Shown one piece after another: positions 1 to 6,633 of a DNA stretch of 36,039 nucleotides. The notes beneath the pieces are model-generated. The model did not search any database. It was given only the letters and a program-made list of their open reading frames with translations, and was not told the origin of the DNA. The stretch comes from a virus, in the IMG/VR virus record IMGVR_UViG_3300015168_000001, positions 1-36,039 of that record, one strand, 5' to 3'. Position 1 is the stretch's first letter. Every line of letters starts with the position of its first letter. Both the position numbers and the translations under genes were made by a program.

Positions 1-153
1 GACCACGACGGCATCCCCGACGCCGTCGACAAGTGCCCGAACTATCCCGAGGATCTCGAACCGTTCGATGACGAGGACGGTTGCCCCGATCCGGACAACG
101 ACAAGGACGGCTTCCCCGACGCGCAGGACAAGTGCCCGATGCAGGCCGAGACG
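1..153 (+). other. Thrombospondin type 3 (calcium-binding) repeats fused in frame to the helicase
   Basis: Bases 1-138 translate in frame 1 to a run of aspartate-rich repeats with the units DHDGIPDAVDKCP, DEDGCPDPDNDKDGFPDAQDKCP. This is the classic thrombospondin type 3 / OmpA-linker pattern with D-x-D-G and DKCP motifs. The following MQAET also fits a TSP3 repeat, so the join probably lies near base 150-160. Such repeats occur in outer-membrane or secreted proteins, often of Myxococcota and Bacteroidota, and I know of no helicase carrying them. An assembly or library chimera at the contig edge is the simplest reading; a true fusion is much less likely. Confidence 0.75.
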
Positions 154-729
154 CTGCAAGAGCGCATCCGGGCAAGGCGAGCGACAGTCGAGGACCGCTG
201 CGAATTGGCAGCGCGGATCACGCCGACCGATCAGCACTTCGTCTGGTGGACCAATCTCAACTCCGAAGCCGAGATGCTGGCCAAGGCAATCCCCGGCGCT
301 GTCAATCTCCACGGCGGCCTCAAGGATGACGAGAAAGAGCACATCCTGATCGACTTTAGCGAGGGGCGCATCCGTGTCCTTGTCACCAAAAGCTCCATCG
401 CGGGATTCGGGATGAATTGGCAACATTGCCACGCAACCGGATTTGTCGGGCTCAACGATAGCTTCGAGCAATTCTATCAGGCGGTGCGCCGTTTCTGGCG
501 GTTCGGGCAAACCAAGCCCGTCACCTGCCACATCATCGCTTCCGAGCTTGAGGGTGCGACCGTCGCCAACATCAAGCGCAAAGAAATGGACGCCGATCGC
601 ATGGCCGCCGCGATGGTCATGCACATGGCCGACCTATCGAGCGAGGCGGTGCGCGGCAGCGTCCGCGATACGCCGAATTACAATCCGCAACAGCCGATCA
701 GGCTCCCCGCATTCTTGGAGGTCGCATGA
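1..729 (+). CDS. SNF2-family helicase, C-terminal part, with a foreign N-terminal fusion (5' partial)
   Basis: The frame is open from base 1 to the TGA at 727-729. From about base 150 it matches the C-terminal RecA-like lobe of phage SNF2/DEAD-type helicases. Counting from the ATG at 139, motif V is VLVTKSSIAGFGMNWQHC (80-97) and motif VI is QFYQAVRRFWRFGQ (111-124), with the expected arginines and GQ. Such enzymes use ATP to move on duplex DNA and sit in phage replication modules, as this one does before a methyltransferase. The N-terminal ATPase lobe with Walker A and B is absent. In its place are thrombospondin type 3 repeats (see separate entry). The ATG at 139 may not be a real start. 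The stop overlaps the next ATG (ATGA). Family call is good; the N-terminus is probably an artefact. Confidence 0.8.
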   Translation, partial: DHDGIPDAVDKCPNYPEDLEPFDDEDGCPDPDNDKDGFPDAQDKCPMQAETLQERIRARRATVEDRCELAARITPTDQHFVWWTNLNSEAEMLAKAIPGAVNLHGGLKDDEKEHILIDFSEGRIRVLVTKSSIAGFGMNWQHCHATGFVGLNDSFEQFYQAVRRFWRFGQTKPVTCHIIASELEGATVANIKRKEMDADRMAAAMVMHMADLSSEAVRGSVRDTPNYNPQQPIRLPAFLEVA

Positions 730-1682
730 CAATCAACGCCGTCGATCAGGTCGTGAACGACCGCTACGCAATCTACCAGGGCGATAGCTGCGAGATCATC
801 CGCGCCCTGCCCGGCGACAGCATCGGCTTTGGCGTCCACTCGCCGCCGTTCGAGGGGCTCTACAAGTTCAGCAATTTCGACCGCGACATCTCGAATAACG
901 AGGGGCCGGGATTTTGGGAGCATTACGGATTTCTCATCTCGGAATTGCTGCGAGTCACCAAGCCGGGCCGTATCCACGCGGTCCACGTCATGCAGCTTCC
1001 GACCAGCAAGATCAGGCACGGCTATATCGGGATGCGCGATTTCCGTGGTGAAGTCATCCGCGCTTACGAGGACGCCGGCTGGATATTCCATAGCGAGGTC
1101 TGCATTTGGAAAGATCCGGTCGTCGCGCAACAACGCACCAAGTCGCTGCGGCTGCTCCACAAGCAGATCGTCAAGGACAGCGCGATGAGCGGGCAGGGGC
1201 TGGCGGATTACATCGTCAGCTTCCGCAAGCCGGGTGAAAACCCCGAGCCGGTCGCGGGCGGCTTCGATCGCTATATCGGCGACGGCCAGGAGCCTGACCG
1301 GGCAAAATACACAACGCCGATGGACGGTCGCAACTGGTATTCGATCGAGGTTTGGCAGCGCTACGCATCACCGGTCTGGACCGACATCAACCAGACGCGG
1401 ACCCTTCAATATCGTGGCGGCCGTGACGAGAAGGACGAGGTTCATATCTCGCCGCTCCAGCTTGATGTGATCGAGCGATGCATCGATCTTTGGAGCAACC
1501 CCGGCGACACGGTTTTGACGCCATTCCTAGGCATCGGAAGCGAGGTTTATTGCGCCGTCAATATGGGCCGCAAGGGCATCGGCATTGAGTTGAAACCGTC
1601 CTATTTCGTGCAAGCCGTCAAGAATATCGCGGCGCTCGACAATCAGAACGCGGGACTATTCGCCGAGCCAGTCGCAGCATGA
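726..1682 (+). CDS. DNA adenine/cytosine-N4 methyltransferase, beta-type motif order
   Basis: The 318-residue protein carries the catalytic motif IV SPPF at 39-42 near the N-terminus. The AdoMet-binding motif I, PFLGIGSE, is at 266-273, followed by an acidic GIGIELKPSY segment. The order IV then I is that of beta-class amino methyltransferases, which transfer a methyl group from AdoMet to the N6 of adenine or N4 of cytosine. No restriction enzyme gene is adjacent, so this is probably an orphan phage methyltransferase that protects phage DNA or marks regulatory sites. The target sequence cannot be read from the protein. It overlaps the helicase stop (ATGA) and the next gene (ATGA at 1679). Confidence 0.88.
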   Translation: MTINAVDQVVNDRYAIYQGDSCEIIRALPGDSIGFGVHSPPFEGLYKFSNFDRDISNNEGPGFWEHYGFLISELLRVTKPGRIHAVHVMQLPTSKIRHGYIGMRDFRGEVIRAYEDAGWIFHSEVCIWKDPVVAQQRTKSLRLLHKQIVKDSAMSGQGLADYIVSFRKPGENPEPVAGGFDRYIGDGQEPDRAKYTTPMDGRNWYSIEVWQRYASPVWTDINQTRTLQYRGGRDEKDEVHISPLQLDVIERCIDLWSNPGDTVLTPFLGIGSEVYCAVNMGRKGIGIELKPSYFVQAVKNIAALDNQNAGLFAEPVAA

Positions 1683-1864
1683 GGCGCTACGGAAATCGCA
1701 AGCGCACCCGCGCCGACATGACGCGCGCGGCTCAAGCGCTGCTGCTCAACGCTCGCGACCTAAGCCGCGTTACCGCGGAAACGCTGGTGCGCTCCTACGG
1801 ATACAAGCCAGCGGAGGCCGAGCGCGAGCTTGCACAGGCGAAGGCGAGGCGGGGACATGGGTAA
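1679..1864 (+). CDS. Small basic hypothetical protein
   Basis: A 61-residue protein, very rich in Arg, Lys and Ala, beginning MRRYGNRKRTRADMTRAAQ. It looks mostly helical, with a possible helix-turn-helix-like stretch around residues 28-55 (DLSRVTAETLVRSYGYKPAEAERELAQA). I do not recognise the family. The start overlaps the methyltransferase stop (ATGA) and the stop overlaps the next gene's ATG region, so it is translated as part of the coupled replication operon. A nucleic-acid-binding role is only a guess from charge. Confidence 0.65.
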   Translation: MRRYGNRKRTRADMTRAAQALLLNARDLSRVTAETLVRSYGYKPAEAERELAQAKARRGHG

Positions 1865-2288
1865 GCGCGCCGCTTTCGAAGACGCTTTCAATTTGCTCTG
1901 CCACCACAAGCTGGGCAGCGGCATCCACCGCGATGTGTTCGAGTGCCGGATGGACAGAAAGCTGGTCGTGAAGGTCGAAACCGACTTGCCGTGGCGCTAT
2001 TTCGCAAACGTGCTGGAGATGAAGTTCTGGAACGATAACGAGCACCATGAACCTGTCGCCAGATGGCTAGCGCCTTGCGAATATCTGTCGCCTGATGGGC
2101 TAATCCTGCTCCAACGCCGCGCTGAGCCCCTGCGGGACATCGATAAGCTGCCCGAAAAGCTGCCGTCCTTTCTGACCGACGTGAAGCGCGACAATTATGG
2201 CTGGTTGGACGGCAGGGTCGTTTGTTTCGACTACGCTCTCAACATCTCCAACCCTTCGGCGCGACTTAAGAAGGCCGATTGGAAATGA
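1857..2288 (+). CDS. Protein-kinase-fold phage protein, minimal (143 residues)
   Basis: I do not know an assigned function, but the sequence lines up with the landmarks of a protein kinase. There is a glycine-loop-like LGSG at 19-22 and VVKVE with Lys39 in the beta-3 position. Glu54 falls in the expected helix C, and a hinge-like ILLQRRAEPL lies at 83-92. D108-VKRD-N113 has the spacing of the catalytic loop D..N, and FDYA with Asp125 stands where DFG would be. A normal kinase is about 250 residues; this one lacks most of the C-lobe. It may be an active mini-kinase, a pseudokinase or a kinase-derived binding protein. The ATG at 1857 was chosen over an upstream TTG (1830) because GAGGCGGGG precedes it. 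It is coupled to its neighbours on both sides. Confidence 0.6.
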   Translation: MGKRAAFEDAFNLLCHHKLGSGIHRDVFECRMDRKLVVKVETDLPWRYFANVLEMKFWNDNEHHEPVARWLAPCEYLSPDGLILLQRRAEPLRDIDKLPEKLPSFLTDVKRDNYGWLDGRVVCFDYALNISNPSARLKKADWK

Positions 2289-2644
2289 CGCAGCAAAGCG
2301 AACTTAGCATCCAGACGCTGTTCCGCTCGCGCTGTCGCATTCTGTGCCCCGGCGTCTGCCTGGTCGCGGTCCCGAATGGCGCCAAGCGGTCGCAATGGGA
2401 GGCGCAGCGGGCAAAGCGCGAGGGACTGGCGGCGGGTTTCCCCGACATCCTCTGCTTCTGGAAAGGCCCAGGCATTGCCGCGATTGAGTTTAAAGCGCCG
2501 AAGGGTAAGCTGAGCGACAACCAGGCCGAGTGGCTCGACCGGCTTACCGACCTTGGCATTCCCGCGACCGTCAGCCGCGATGCGGACCATGCGCTTGAGT
2601 TTCTTCGCCAGGCCGGCGCGCCATTTATTGGAGCGCTTTCGTGA
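2285..2644 (+). CDS. VRR-NUC domain nuclease
   Basis: The 119-residue protein has the compact PD-(D/E)xK nuclease core of the VRR-NUC family: FPDI near residue 56, then AIEFKAPKGKLSDNQAEW, where the E-x-K pair and following Lys/Gln supply the metal site. Standalone VRR-NUC proteins are common in phage replication modules. They cut structured DNA such as flaps or Holliday-junction-like intermediates. The ATG at 2285 overlaps the upstream stop (ATGA) and replaces a TTG two codons earlier. The stop overlaps the next start (GTGA). Function is assigned at family level. Confidence 0.85.
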   Translation: MTQQSELSIQTLFRSRCRILCPGVCLVAVPNGAKRSQWEAQRAKREGLAAGFPDILCFWKGPGIAAIEFKAPKGKLSDNQAEWLDRLTDLGIPATVSRDADHALEFLRQAGAPFIGALS

Positions 2645-3000
2645 ACGCGCCCGATGTCTCCACCATGCGACCGCCCAGGCGCTCCGATTATGAGCCTATC
2701 GTCAAAGGCTTGCGCCCTCTGTGCGAAGGCGAGGAATTGATGCTGCGCTCGAGCCTCCTGCTGATGCGCGACCGCGCGATGGCGACCAAGCGGACCGCTT
2801 CCCCGGCGGGCTACGCGCTGCTCGATATGGTCGAACAGGTCACGTCCGGCGAGGCTTTCAATCACCGCCTGCCGATCGAGGAATTGCGCGAAATCCGGCG
2901 CCTGTGTGTTCAGTCCGTGATGATCGCCCGCGGCTTCGACGCGATCTACCAGCCTGCGCTCCCCGGAATCGAAGATGGGGAGGCGCATGGGAGTGGCTGA
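2641..3000 (+). CDS. Hypothetical phage protein in replication operon
   Basis: A 119-residue protein starting at a GTG that overlaps the nuclease stop (GTGA). It is predicted soluble and helical, with no cysteines arranged for zinc, no membrane segment and no motif I recognise. It ends within the start region of the RepA-like ATPase gene (overlap of 14 bases with the ATG at 2987), so the two are likely co-translated. A helper or loader for the downstream ATPase is possible from position alone. Confidence 0.65.
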   Translation: MNAPDVSTMRPPRRSDYEPIVKGLRPLCEGEELMLRSSLLLMRDRAMATKRTASPAGYALLDMVEQVTSGEAFNHRLPIEELREIRRLCVQSVMIARGFDAIYQPALPGIEDGEAHGSG

Positions 3001-4240
3001 CTTCGACGACCCGTTCGAGGGATACGCGCCCAACGAGCCCTCTGTGCCCGTCAAGCAACATGCTGACGAGATACCGCCCCACATCCGCGAAGTGCCGCTG
3101 CACGGCGATCCTATCCAGGTGCCGGCGCCGATCACCGCCACGCCGTTCACCTGGCGCGATGAGGCCGACATCCCGCGCCGGATGTGGCTCTACGGCAAGC
3201 ACCTTCTCCGCCGTTTCGTTAGCGTCGATGTCGCCGCCGGCGGAACCGGCAAGTCGAGCGTCAAGATCGGCGAAGCGCTGGCGATGGCGTCGGGCCGCAA
3301 CCTCTACGGCTTCGAAATCCACGACGGCCCGCTCAACGTCTGGCTCTACAACCTCGAGGATCCCGCCGAGGAAAGTGAACGCCGGATCCACGCCACCGCC
3401 AAGTGGTTCGACATCGCGCCGGCCGACGTGGAAGCGCGGCTGTTCGTCGACAGCGGCCGCGAGCAGCGCTGCGTCATCGCCACCGAAACCGAATACGGAG
3501 CCCGCATCGCCCAGCCGGTTTACGAGCAGATCAAGGCGCAAATCCTCGAGCGCAAGATCGACGTGCTCATCATCGACCCGTTCGTCTCAAGTCACGAAGT
3601 CAGCGAGAACGACAACCGCGCGATCGACGCCGTGGTCAAAGCCTGGGGCCGTCTCGCCGACGAATGCAATTGCTCGATCAACCTCGTCCACCACGTCCGC
3701 AAGGGCAACGGCACAGAAGCCAACGCCGACAGCGCCCGCGGCGCCAAAGCCCTGGTCGATGCGGCGAGAAGCGTGGTCGTGTTCAACCGCATGACCCCGG
3801 ACGAAGCATCACTCGCCGGCGTCGCCGAGGACCAGCGCGGTTTCTATTTCAGAACACAGAATGACAAGGCAAACCTCGCCCCGCCCGACAAAGCGGCCTG
3901 GTATCGAATGAATAACGTCGCCCTCGATAATAGCGATCAGGTCGGGGTGGCGTGTCCGTGGAAGTGGCCGGAGCTGTTCGAAGGCATATCCACGTCGCAT
4001 CTGATCGCAGTCCAGAAGGCCGTCGCCCAGGGGGAATGGCGGGCCGATCCACGCTCACCGCAATGGGTCGGGATTGCCATCGGCCGTGTCCTCGATCTCA
4101 ACCCCGAGCAAGCGCGGAAACGCATCTCCAAACTGCTCAAGGAATGGATCGATAATGGCGCCCTCGAAGTGATCGAAAAACTCGACGACCAAAGCCGTCC
4201 GCGCAAGTTCGTGGTCGTCGGGAAATGGGTGACGGAATGA
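2987..4240 (+). CDS. RepA-like (AAA_25/RecA-fold) replicative ATPase
   Basis: The 417-residue protein contains Walker A GGTGKSS at 85-91 inside VDVAAGGTGKSS, Walker B IDVLIIDPF at 191-199, and NLVHHVRKG at about 232-240, where RepA/DnaB-type hexameric helicases have their sensor residues. The C-terminal ~100 residues resemble a small winged helix (EQARKRISKLLKEWIDNGALEV). Plasmid and phage relatives unwind DNA at the replication origin. The start is ATG 2987 rather than 2975, because GGGGAGG lies four bases ahead of it. The repeat-rich segment right after this gene could be the site on which it acts. Confidence 0.85.
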   Translation: MGVADFDDPFEGYAPNEPSVPVKQHADEIPPHIREVPLHGDPIQVPAPITATPFTWRDEADIPRRMWLYGKHLLRRFVSVDVAAGGTGKSSVKIGEALAMASGRNLYGFEIHDGPLNVWLYNLEDPAEESERRIHATAKWFDIAPADVEARLFVDSGREQRCVIATETEYGARIAQPVYEQIKAQILERKIDVLIIDPFVSSHEVSENDNRAIDAVVKAWGRLADECNCSINLVHHVRKGNGTEANADSARGAKALVDAARSVVVFNRMTPDEASLAGVAEDQRGFYFRTQNDKANLAPPDKAAWYRMNNVALDNSDQVGVACPWKWPELFEGISTSHLIAVQKAVAQGEWRADPRSPQWVGIAIGRVLDLNPEQARKRISKLLKEWIDNGALEVIEKLDDQSRPRKFVVVGKWVTE

Positions 4241-4371
4241 CCAATCGCGACTGGAGGCTAACTGGAGACGACTGGAGCAGCGGAGGTTGCTCGTCTCCAG
4301 TCCCCCCTAAAGGGGTAAGACTGGAGAAACGCACCCAAGCTACCGAAGCTGACTGGAGGCGAACCCCATGA
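4237..4371 (+). CDS. Possible 44-residue ORF through the ACTGGAG repeats
   Basis: An ORF begins at an ATG overlapping the ATPase stop (ATGA) and ends at a TGA that overlaps another ATG (ATGA at 4368). The product is rich in DW pairs (RDW, DDW, ADW) because the ACTGGAG repeats are read through, and it contains a PVPPKG stretch. The overlaps favour translation, but the composition is dictated by the DNA repeats, so this may simply be a cis-acting element that happens to be open. I recognise no family. Confidence 0.3.
   Translation: MTNRDWRLTGDDWSSGGCSSPVPPKGVRLEKRTQATEADWRRTP
4250..4358 (+). repeat. ACTGGAG iterated repeats with an inverted repeat
   Basis: Five direct copies of ACTGGAG start at 4250, 4261, 4271, 4320 and 4352. 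One inverted copy (CTCCAGT) is at 4295-4301. ACTGGAGACGA (4261-4271) and TCGTCTCCAGT (4291-4301) form a perfect 11-base inverted repeat around a 19-base loop, followed by a small CCCC-TAAA-GGGG hairpin (about 4304-4314). The block lies between the RepA-like ATPase and a helix-turn-helix gene. Iterons at a replication origin or an operator are both possible; the sequence alone does not decide. Confidence 0.6.
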
Positions 4372-4399
4372 CCCAGGCCCGCGCAATCGCCGGCGCCAT

Positions 4400-4750
4400 A
4401 TGCTGATGGAAACGGCAACGTCCCGCTATGCCAGGACTATTGCGCAGCTAGAGGCGGAAAGCCGACGGCGGTCTTTAACCGAATGCGAAAGCCGCGAGCT
4501 GGAAGAGGCAATTCGCCGATCACGCCCAAGCGACCAGCGGGTGTATTTCGTCTGGTTGCCCAAGCATGACTTGCTCATTGCCAAGATGCTGCGTCGGTCT
4601 CCGCGGCCGTCAGTGGCCCTTCTCGCCCAAACCATCGGGGTCAGCGAAGGTGCGATGTGGCGCCGGCTGCACATTCTGCGAAAGGCGGGCAAGATCGGCT
4701 ATTTCAGCGCACCCGGCGGGACAGGGCGCTATTCGAGGGGCGATCGATGA
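4400..4750 (+). CDS. Helix-turn-helix protein, candidate regulator
   Basis: The 116-residue basic protein has a clear helix-turn-helix in its second half: LPKHDLLIAKMLRRS, then SVALLAQTIGVSEGAMWRRL (71-90), then HILRKAGKI, the layout of a winged-helix DNA-binding domain. The N-terminal 45 residues are a charged helix. ATG 4400 and ATG 4406 are both possible starts; neither has a strong ribosome site, and 4406 overlaps a preceding stop (TGATG). The gene is the last one before the first late-promoter-like element (4754) and the terminase genes. That position suits a late-gene activator or a packaging regulator, but this is inference. Confidence 0.65.
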   Translation: MLMETATSRYARTIAQLEAESRRRSLTECESRELEEAIRRSRPSDQRVYFVWLPKHDLLIAKMLRRSPRPSVALLAQTIGVSEGAMWRRLHILRKAGKIGYFSAPGGTGRYSRGDR

Positions 4751-4753
4751 TCC

Positions 4754-4795
4754 GCAAAGGTTCAATGGCGGCAGGTAGGAGCGATAGGCTAAACG
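4754..4795 (+). promoter_or_regulatory. Late-promoter-like element, copy A (divergent)
   Basis: GCAAAGGTTCAATGGC at 4754-4769 is 14/16 identical to the element at five other sites. A TAAAC lies 20 bases further on (19 in the other copies), so this is the weakest member. It stands about 100 bases ahead of the terminase small subunit. Read as a promoter, it would start the packaging operon. Confidence 0.5.
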
Positions 4796-4892
4796 GAGCC
4801 CGCATATGGCTTCCGCTATTCCGCATCGGGCGCTTTTCGGTAGGACTATCGTTGAAGCCCAGGCTGCGGTTGACGTGTGGGATGAGGTTGAA

Positions 4893-5249
4893 ATGAGCGG
4901 ACGTCCGTCAAAATACCAGGACGACTATTGCGAGCAGGTAATCGCTCACCTGAGTGAAGGGGCGAGCCTGACATCATTCGCCGCGGAAATCGGCGTTGCA
5001 AGATCGACCATCAACGAATGGATGGGAGCTCACCCTGAGTTTTCGGAAGCATGCGCGCGCGCCAAAGCCAAATGCGCCGCGTGGTGGGAGCGCGTGAACC
5101 GCAATCTTGCCGTGTCCGGGATCGGCAACCAAGGGGCGTGCAAGCTCGGGCTGACAAATATGGCGGCGGACGATTGGCGCGAGAAGCAGGAAATCGAGCA
5201 CAGAGGCGGAGTCACCGTGCAGGCAGCCCGCTTCGACGAGGACTTGTGA
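4893..5249 (+). CDS. Terminase small subunit
   Basis: The 118-residue protein begins MSGRPSKYQDDYCEQVIAHL and has a helix-turn-helix at about 27-47 (TSFAAEIGVARSTINEWM), then an amphipathic helix typical of the oligomerisation region. This is the usual form of small terminases that recognise the packaging site and hand DNA to the large subunit. ATG 4893 was chosen over an upstream ATG at 4806 because TGAGG precedes it by five bases and family members start here. It is directly followed by the large subunit, whose GTG overlaps this stop. Confidence 0.85.
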   Translation: MSGRPSKYQDDYCEQVIAHLSEGASLTSFAAEIGVARSTINEWMGAHPEFSEACARAKAKCAAWWERVNRNLAVSGIGNQGACKLGLTNMAADDWREKQEIEHRGGVTVQAARFDEDL

Positions 5250-6586
5250 GCTTCCATTTCACAACGAAGCAGTGGCAAGCCCAGGAAATCCTGTCGGGCA
5301 GTGCGAAACACTTGATGCTGTTCGGCGGGTCGCGGTCCGGGAAGACGTTCCTCTTGGTTCGCAACGTCGTTATGCGGGCGATGAAGGCCGCTGGCTCTCG
5401 CCATGTGATCTTCCGCTATCGGTTTAATTCGGTGAAGGCATCGGTTATCGCGGACACGTTCCCGAAGGTTATGCGGCGTGCATTTCACGAGGTGGCCTAC
5501 AAGCTCGACAAGACCGACTGGTATGCGACGTTCCCGAACGGCTCGCAGCTATGGTTCGGCGGGTTGGACGATGCCGAACGCGCCGAGAAGATTTTGGGAA
5601 TGGAGTTCGCGACGATCTATTTCAACGAGTGTTCGCAAATACCGTACGAAAGCCGGAACGTTGCGATAACCCGCCTGGCGCAGAGCGTCGACCAAGAGAT
5701 CAGCGGCAGCGATGGGAGACCGCTCAAGCCTCGAATTTATTATGACGAAAACCCGCCGTCCAAGGGGCACTGGACTTATCGGTTGTTCATTCAAAAAGTT
5801 GATCCCGAAACGCGGCAGCCAGTTCGCAATGTCGACGACTATGTGTCGTTCAAACTCAACCCGTCCGACAATGCGGAGAACATCGCCGGCGATTATCTCG
5901 ACACGCTGCAAAGCATGTCGGCCCGCCTCAGGAAGCGGTTTCTTGATGGCGAATTTGGCGACGAAACACCGGGCGGCCTGTTCCATGACGAGATCATCGA
6001 AACTTGGCGCGTCACCGACGGCATAGTGCCGCAGATGGTTCGCGTAGTCGTCGGCGTGGATCCTTCGGGCTCGGGTGATGTGGACAATGCCGATAACGAT
6101 GCAATCGGGATCGTCGTTGCCGGGCTTGGCCTGGACGGAAATGCCTACATCATGGAGGATTGCACGGTGAAGGCTGGGCCTGCGACATGGGGGAAGGTCG
6201 CGACTGACGCATTCGACCGGCACCAGGCCAACATCATCGTCGGCGAAACGAACTATGGTGGCGCAATGGTTAATGCGACCATCCAGACAGCGCGGTCACG
6301 TACGCCGTTTAAGCAGGTGACGGCCACAAGGGGGAAGGCGGTCAGAGCCGAGCCGTTTTCAGCGTTGTACGAACAGGGGAAGGTTCGGCACGTCGGCCGC
6401 TTCCCGGAGCTGGAGGACGAGCTGACGTCGTTCACGATCTACGGCTTCACTGGCGGCGGATCACCCAATCGGGCTGATGCGGCTATCTGGGCGCTCGCTG
6501 AATTGTTTCCGGGCCTGACGAAGCCAAGGGCGGAAAAGCAGCCGATGGTTGCCATCCCGTCGATGGCCACGGCGTTCGCGAGGTAA
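5246..6586 (+). CDS. Terminase large subunit (packaging ATPase and nuclease)
   Basis: The 446-residue motor protein pumps DNA into the prohead and cuts it. The ATPase domain has Walker A GGSRSGKT at 27-34 and Walker B-like IYFNECS at 124-130; Asn stands where Asp is common, with the catalytic Glu128 present. The RNase H-like nuclease domain has VGVDPSGSG (Asp272), VGETNYGG (Glu334) and NRADAAIW (Asp411). The start is GTG 5246, overlapping the small subunit stop (GTGA) with GAGGA ahead. The frame is open much further upstream, but that extension is only a shadow of the small subunit gene. Confidence 0.93.
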   Translation: MSFHFTTKQWQAQEILSGSAKHLMLFGGSRSGKTFLLVRNVVMRAMKAAGSRHVIFRYRFNSVKASVIADTFPKVMRRAFHEVAYKLDKTDWYATFPNGSQLWFGGLDDAERAEKILGMEFATIYFNECSQIPYESRNVAITRLAQSVDQEISGSDGRPLKPRIYYDENPPSKGHWTYRLFIQKVDPETRQPVRNVDDYVSFKLNPSDNAENIAGDYLDTLQSMSARLRKRFLDGEFGDETPGGLFHDEIIETWRVTDGIVPQMVRVVVGVDPSGSGDVDNADNDAIGIVVAGLGLDGNAYIMEDCTVKAGPATWGKVATDAFDRHQANIIVGETNYGGAMVNATIQTARSRTPFKQVTATRGKAVRAEPFSALYEQGKVRHVGRFPELEDELTSFTIYGFTGGGSPNRADAAIWALAELFPGLTKPRAEKQPMVAIPSMATAFAR

Positions 6587-6627
6587 GCAAAGGTTCAAAA
6601 GCCGCTCGCTAAGCCAGCGCTTATGGT
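6587..6627 (+). promoter_or_regulatory. Late-promoter-like element, copy B
   Basis: GCAAAGGTTCAAAAGC at 6587-6602, 19 bases, then TATGGT at 6622-6627. Six bases (CGCGCC) separate TATGGT from the portal ATG at 6634. If TATGGT is a -10 box, the transcript would begin at or next to the A of that ATG. The spacer holds a short CGCT/AGCG inverted repeat. Confidence 0.65.
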
Positions 6628-6633
6628 CGCGCC

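Noticed and set aside
2266-3171. A 301-residue minus-strand frame opposite the nuclease and the following genes
   Set aside because: Antisense to tightly coupled + strand genes with clear families; composition is that of a GC-rich shadow frame.
4747-4896. Small + strand ORF starting ATGATCCGC and running over promoter element A
   Set aside because: It covers the conserved 16-base box and ends inside the terminase small-subunit start; no family and no need for it.
5051-5245. N-terminal extension of the terminase large subunit to an ATG at 5051
   Set aside because: It translates the small-subunit gene in another frame, has no terminase-like sequence, and GTG 5246 with GAGGA gives a normal start.
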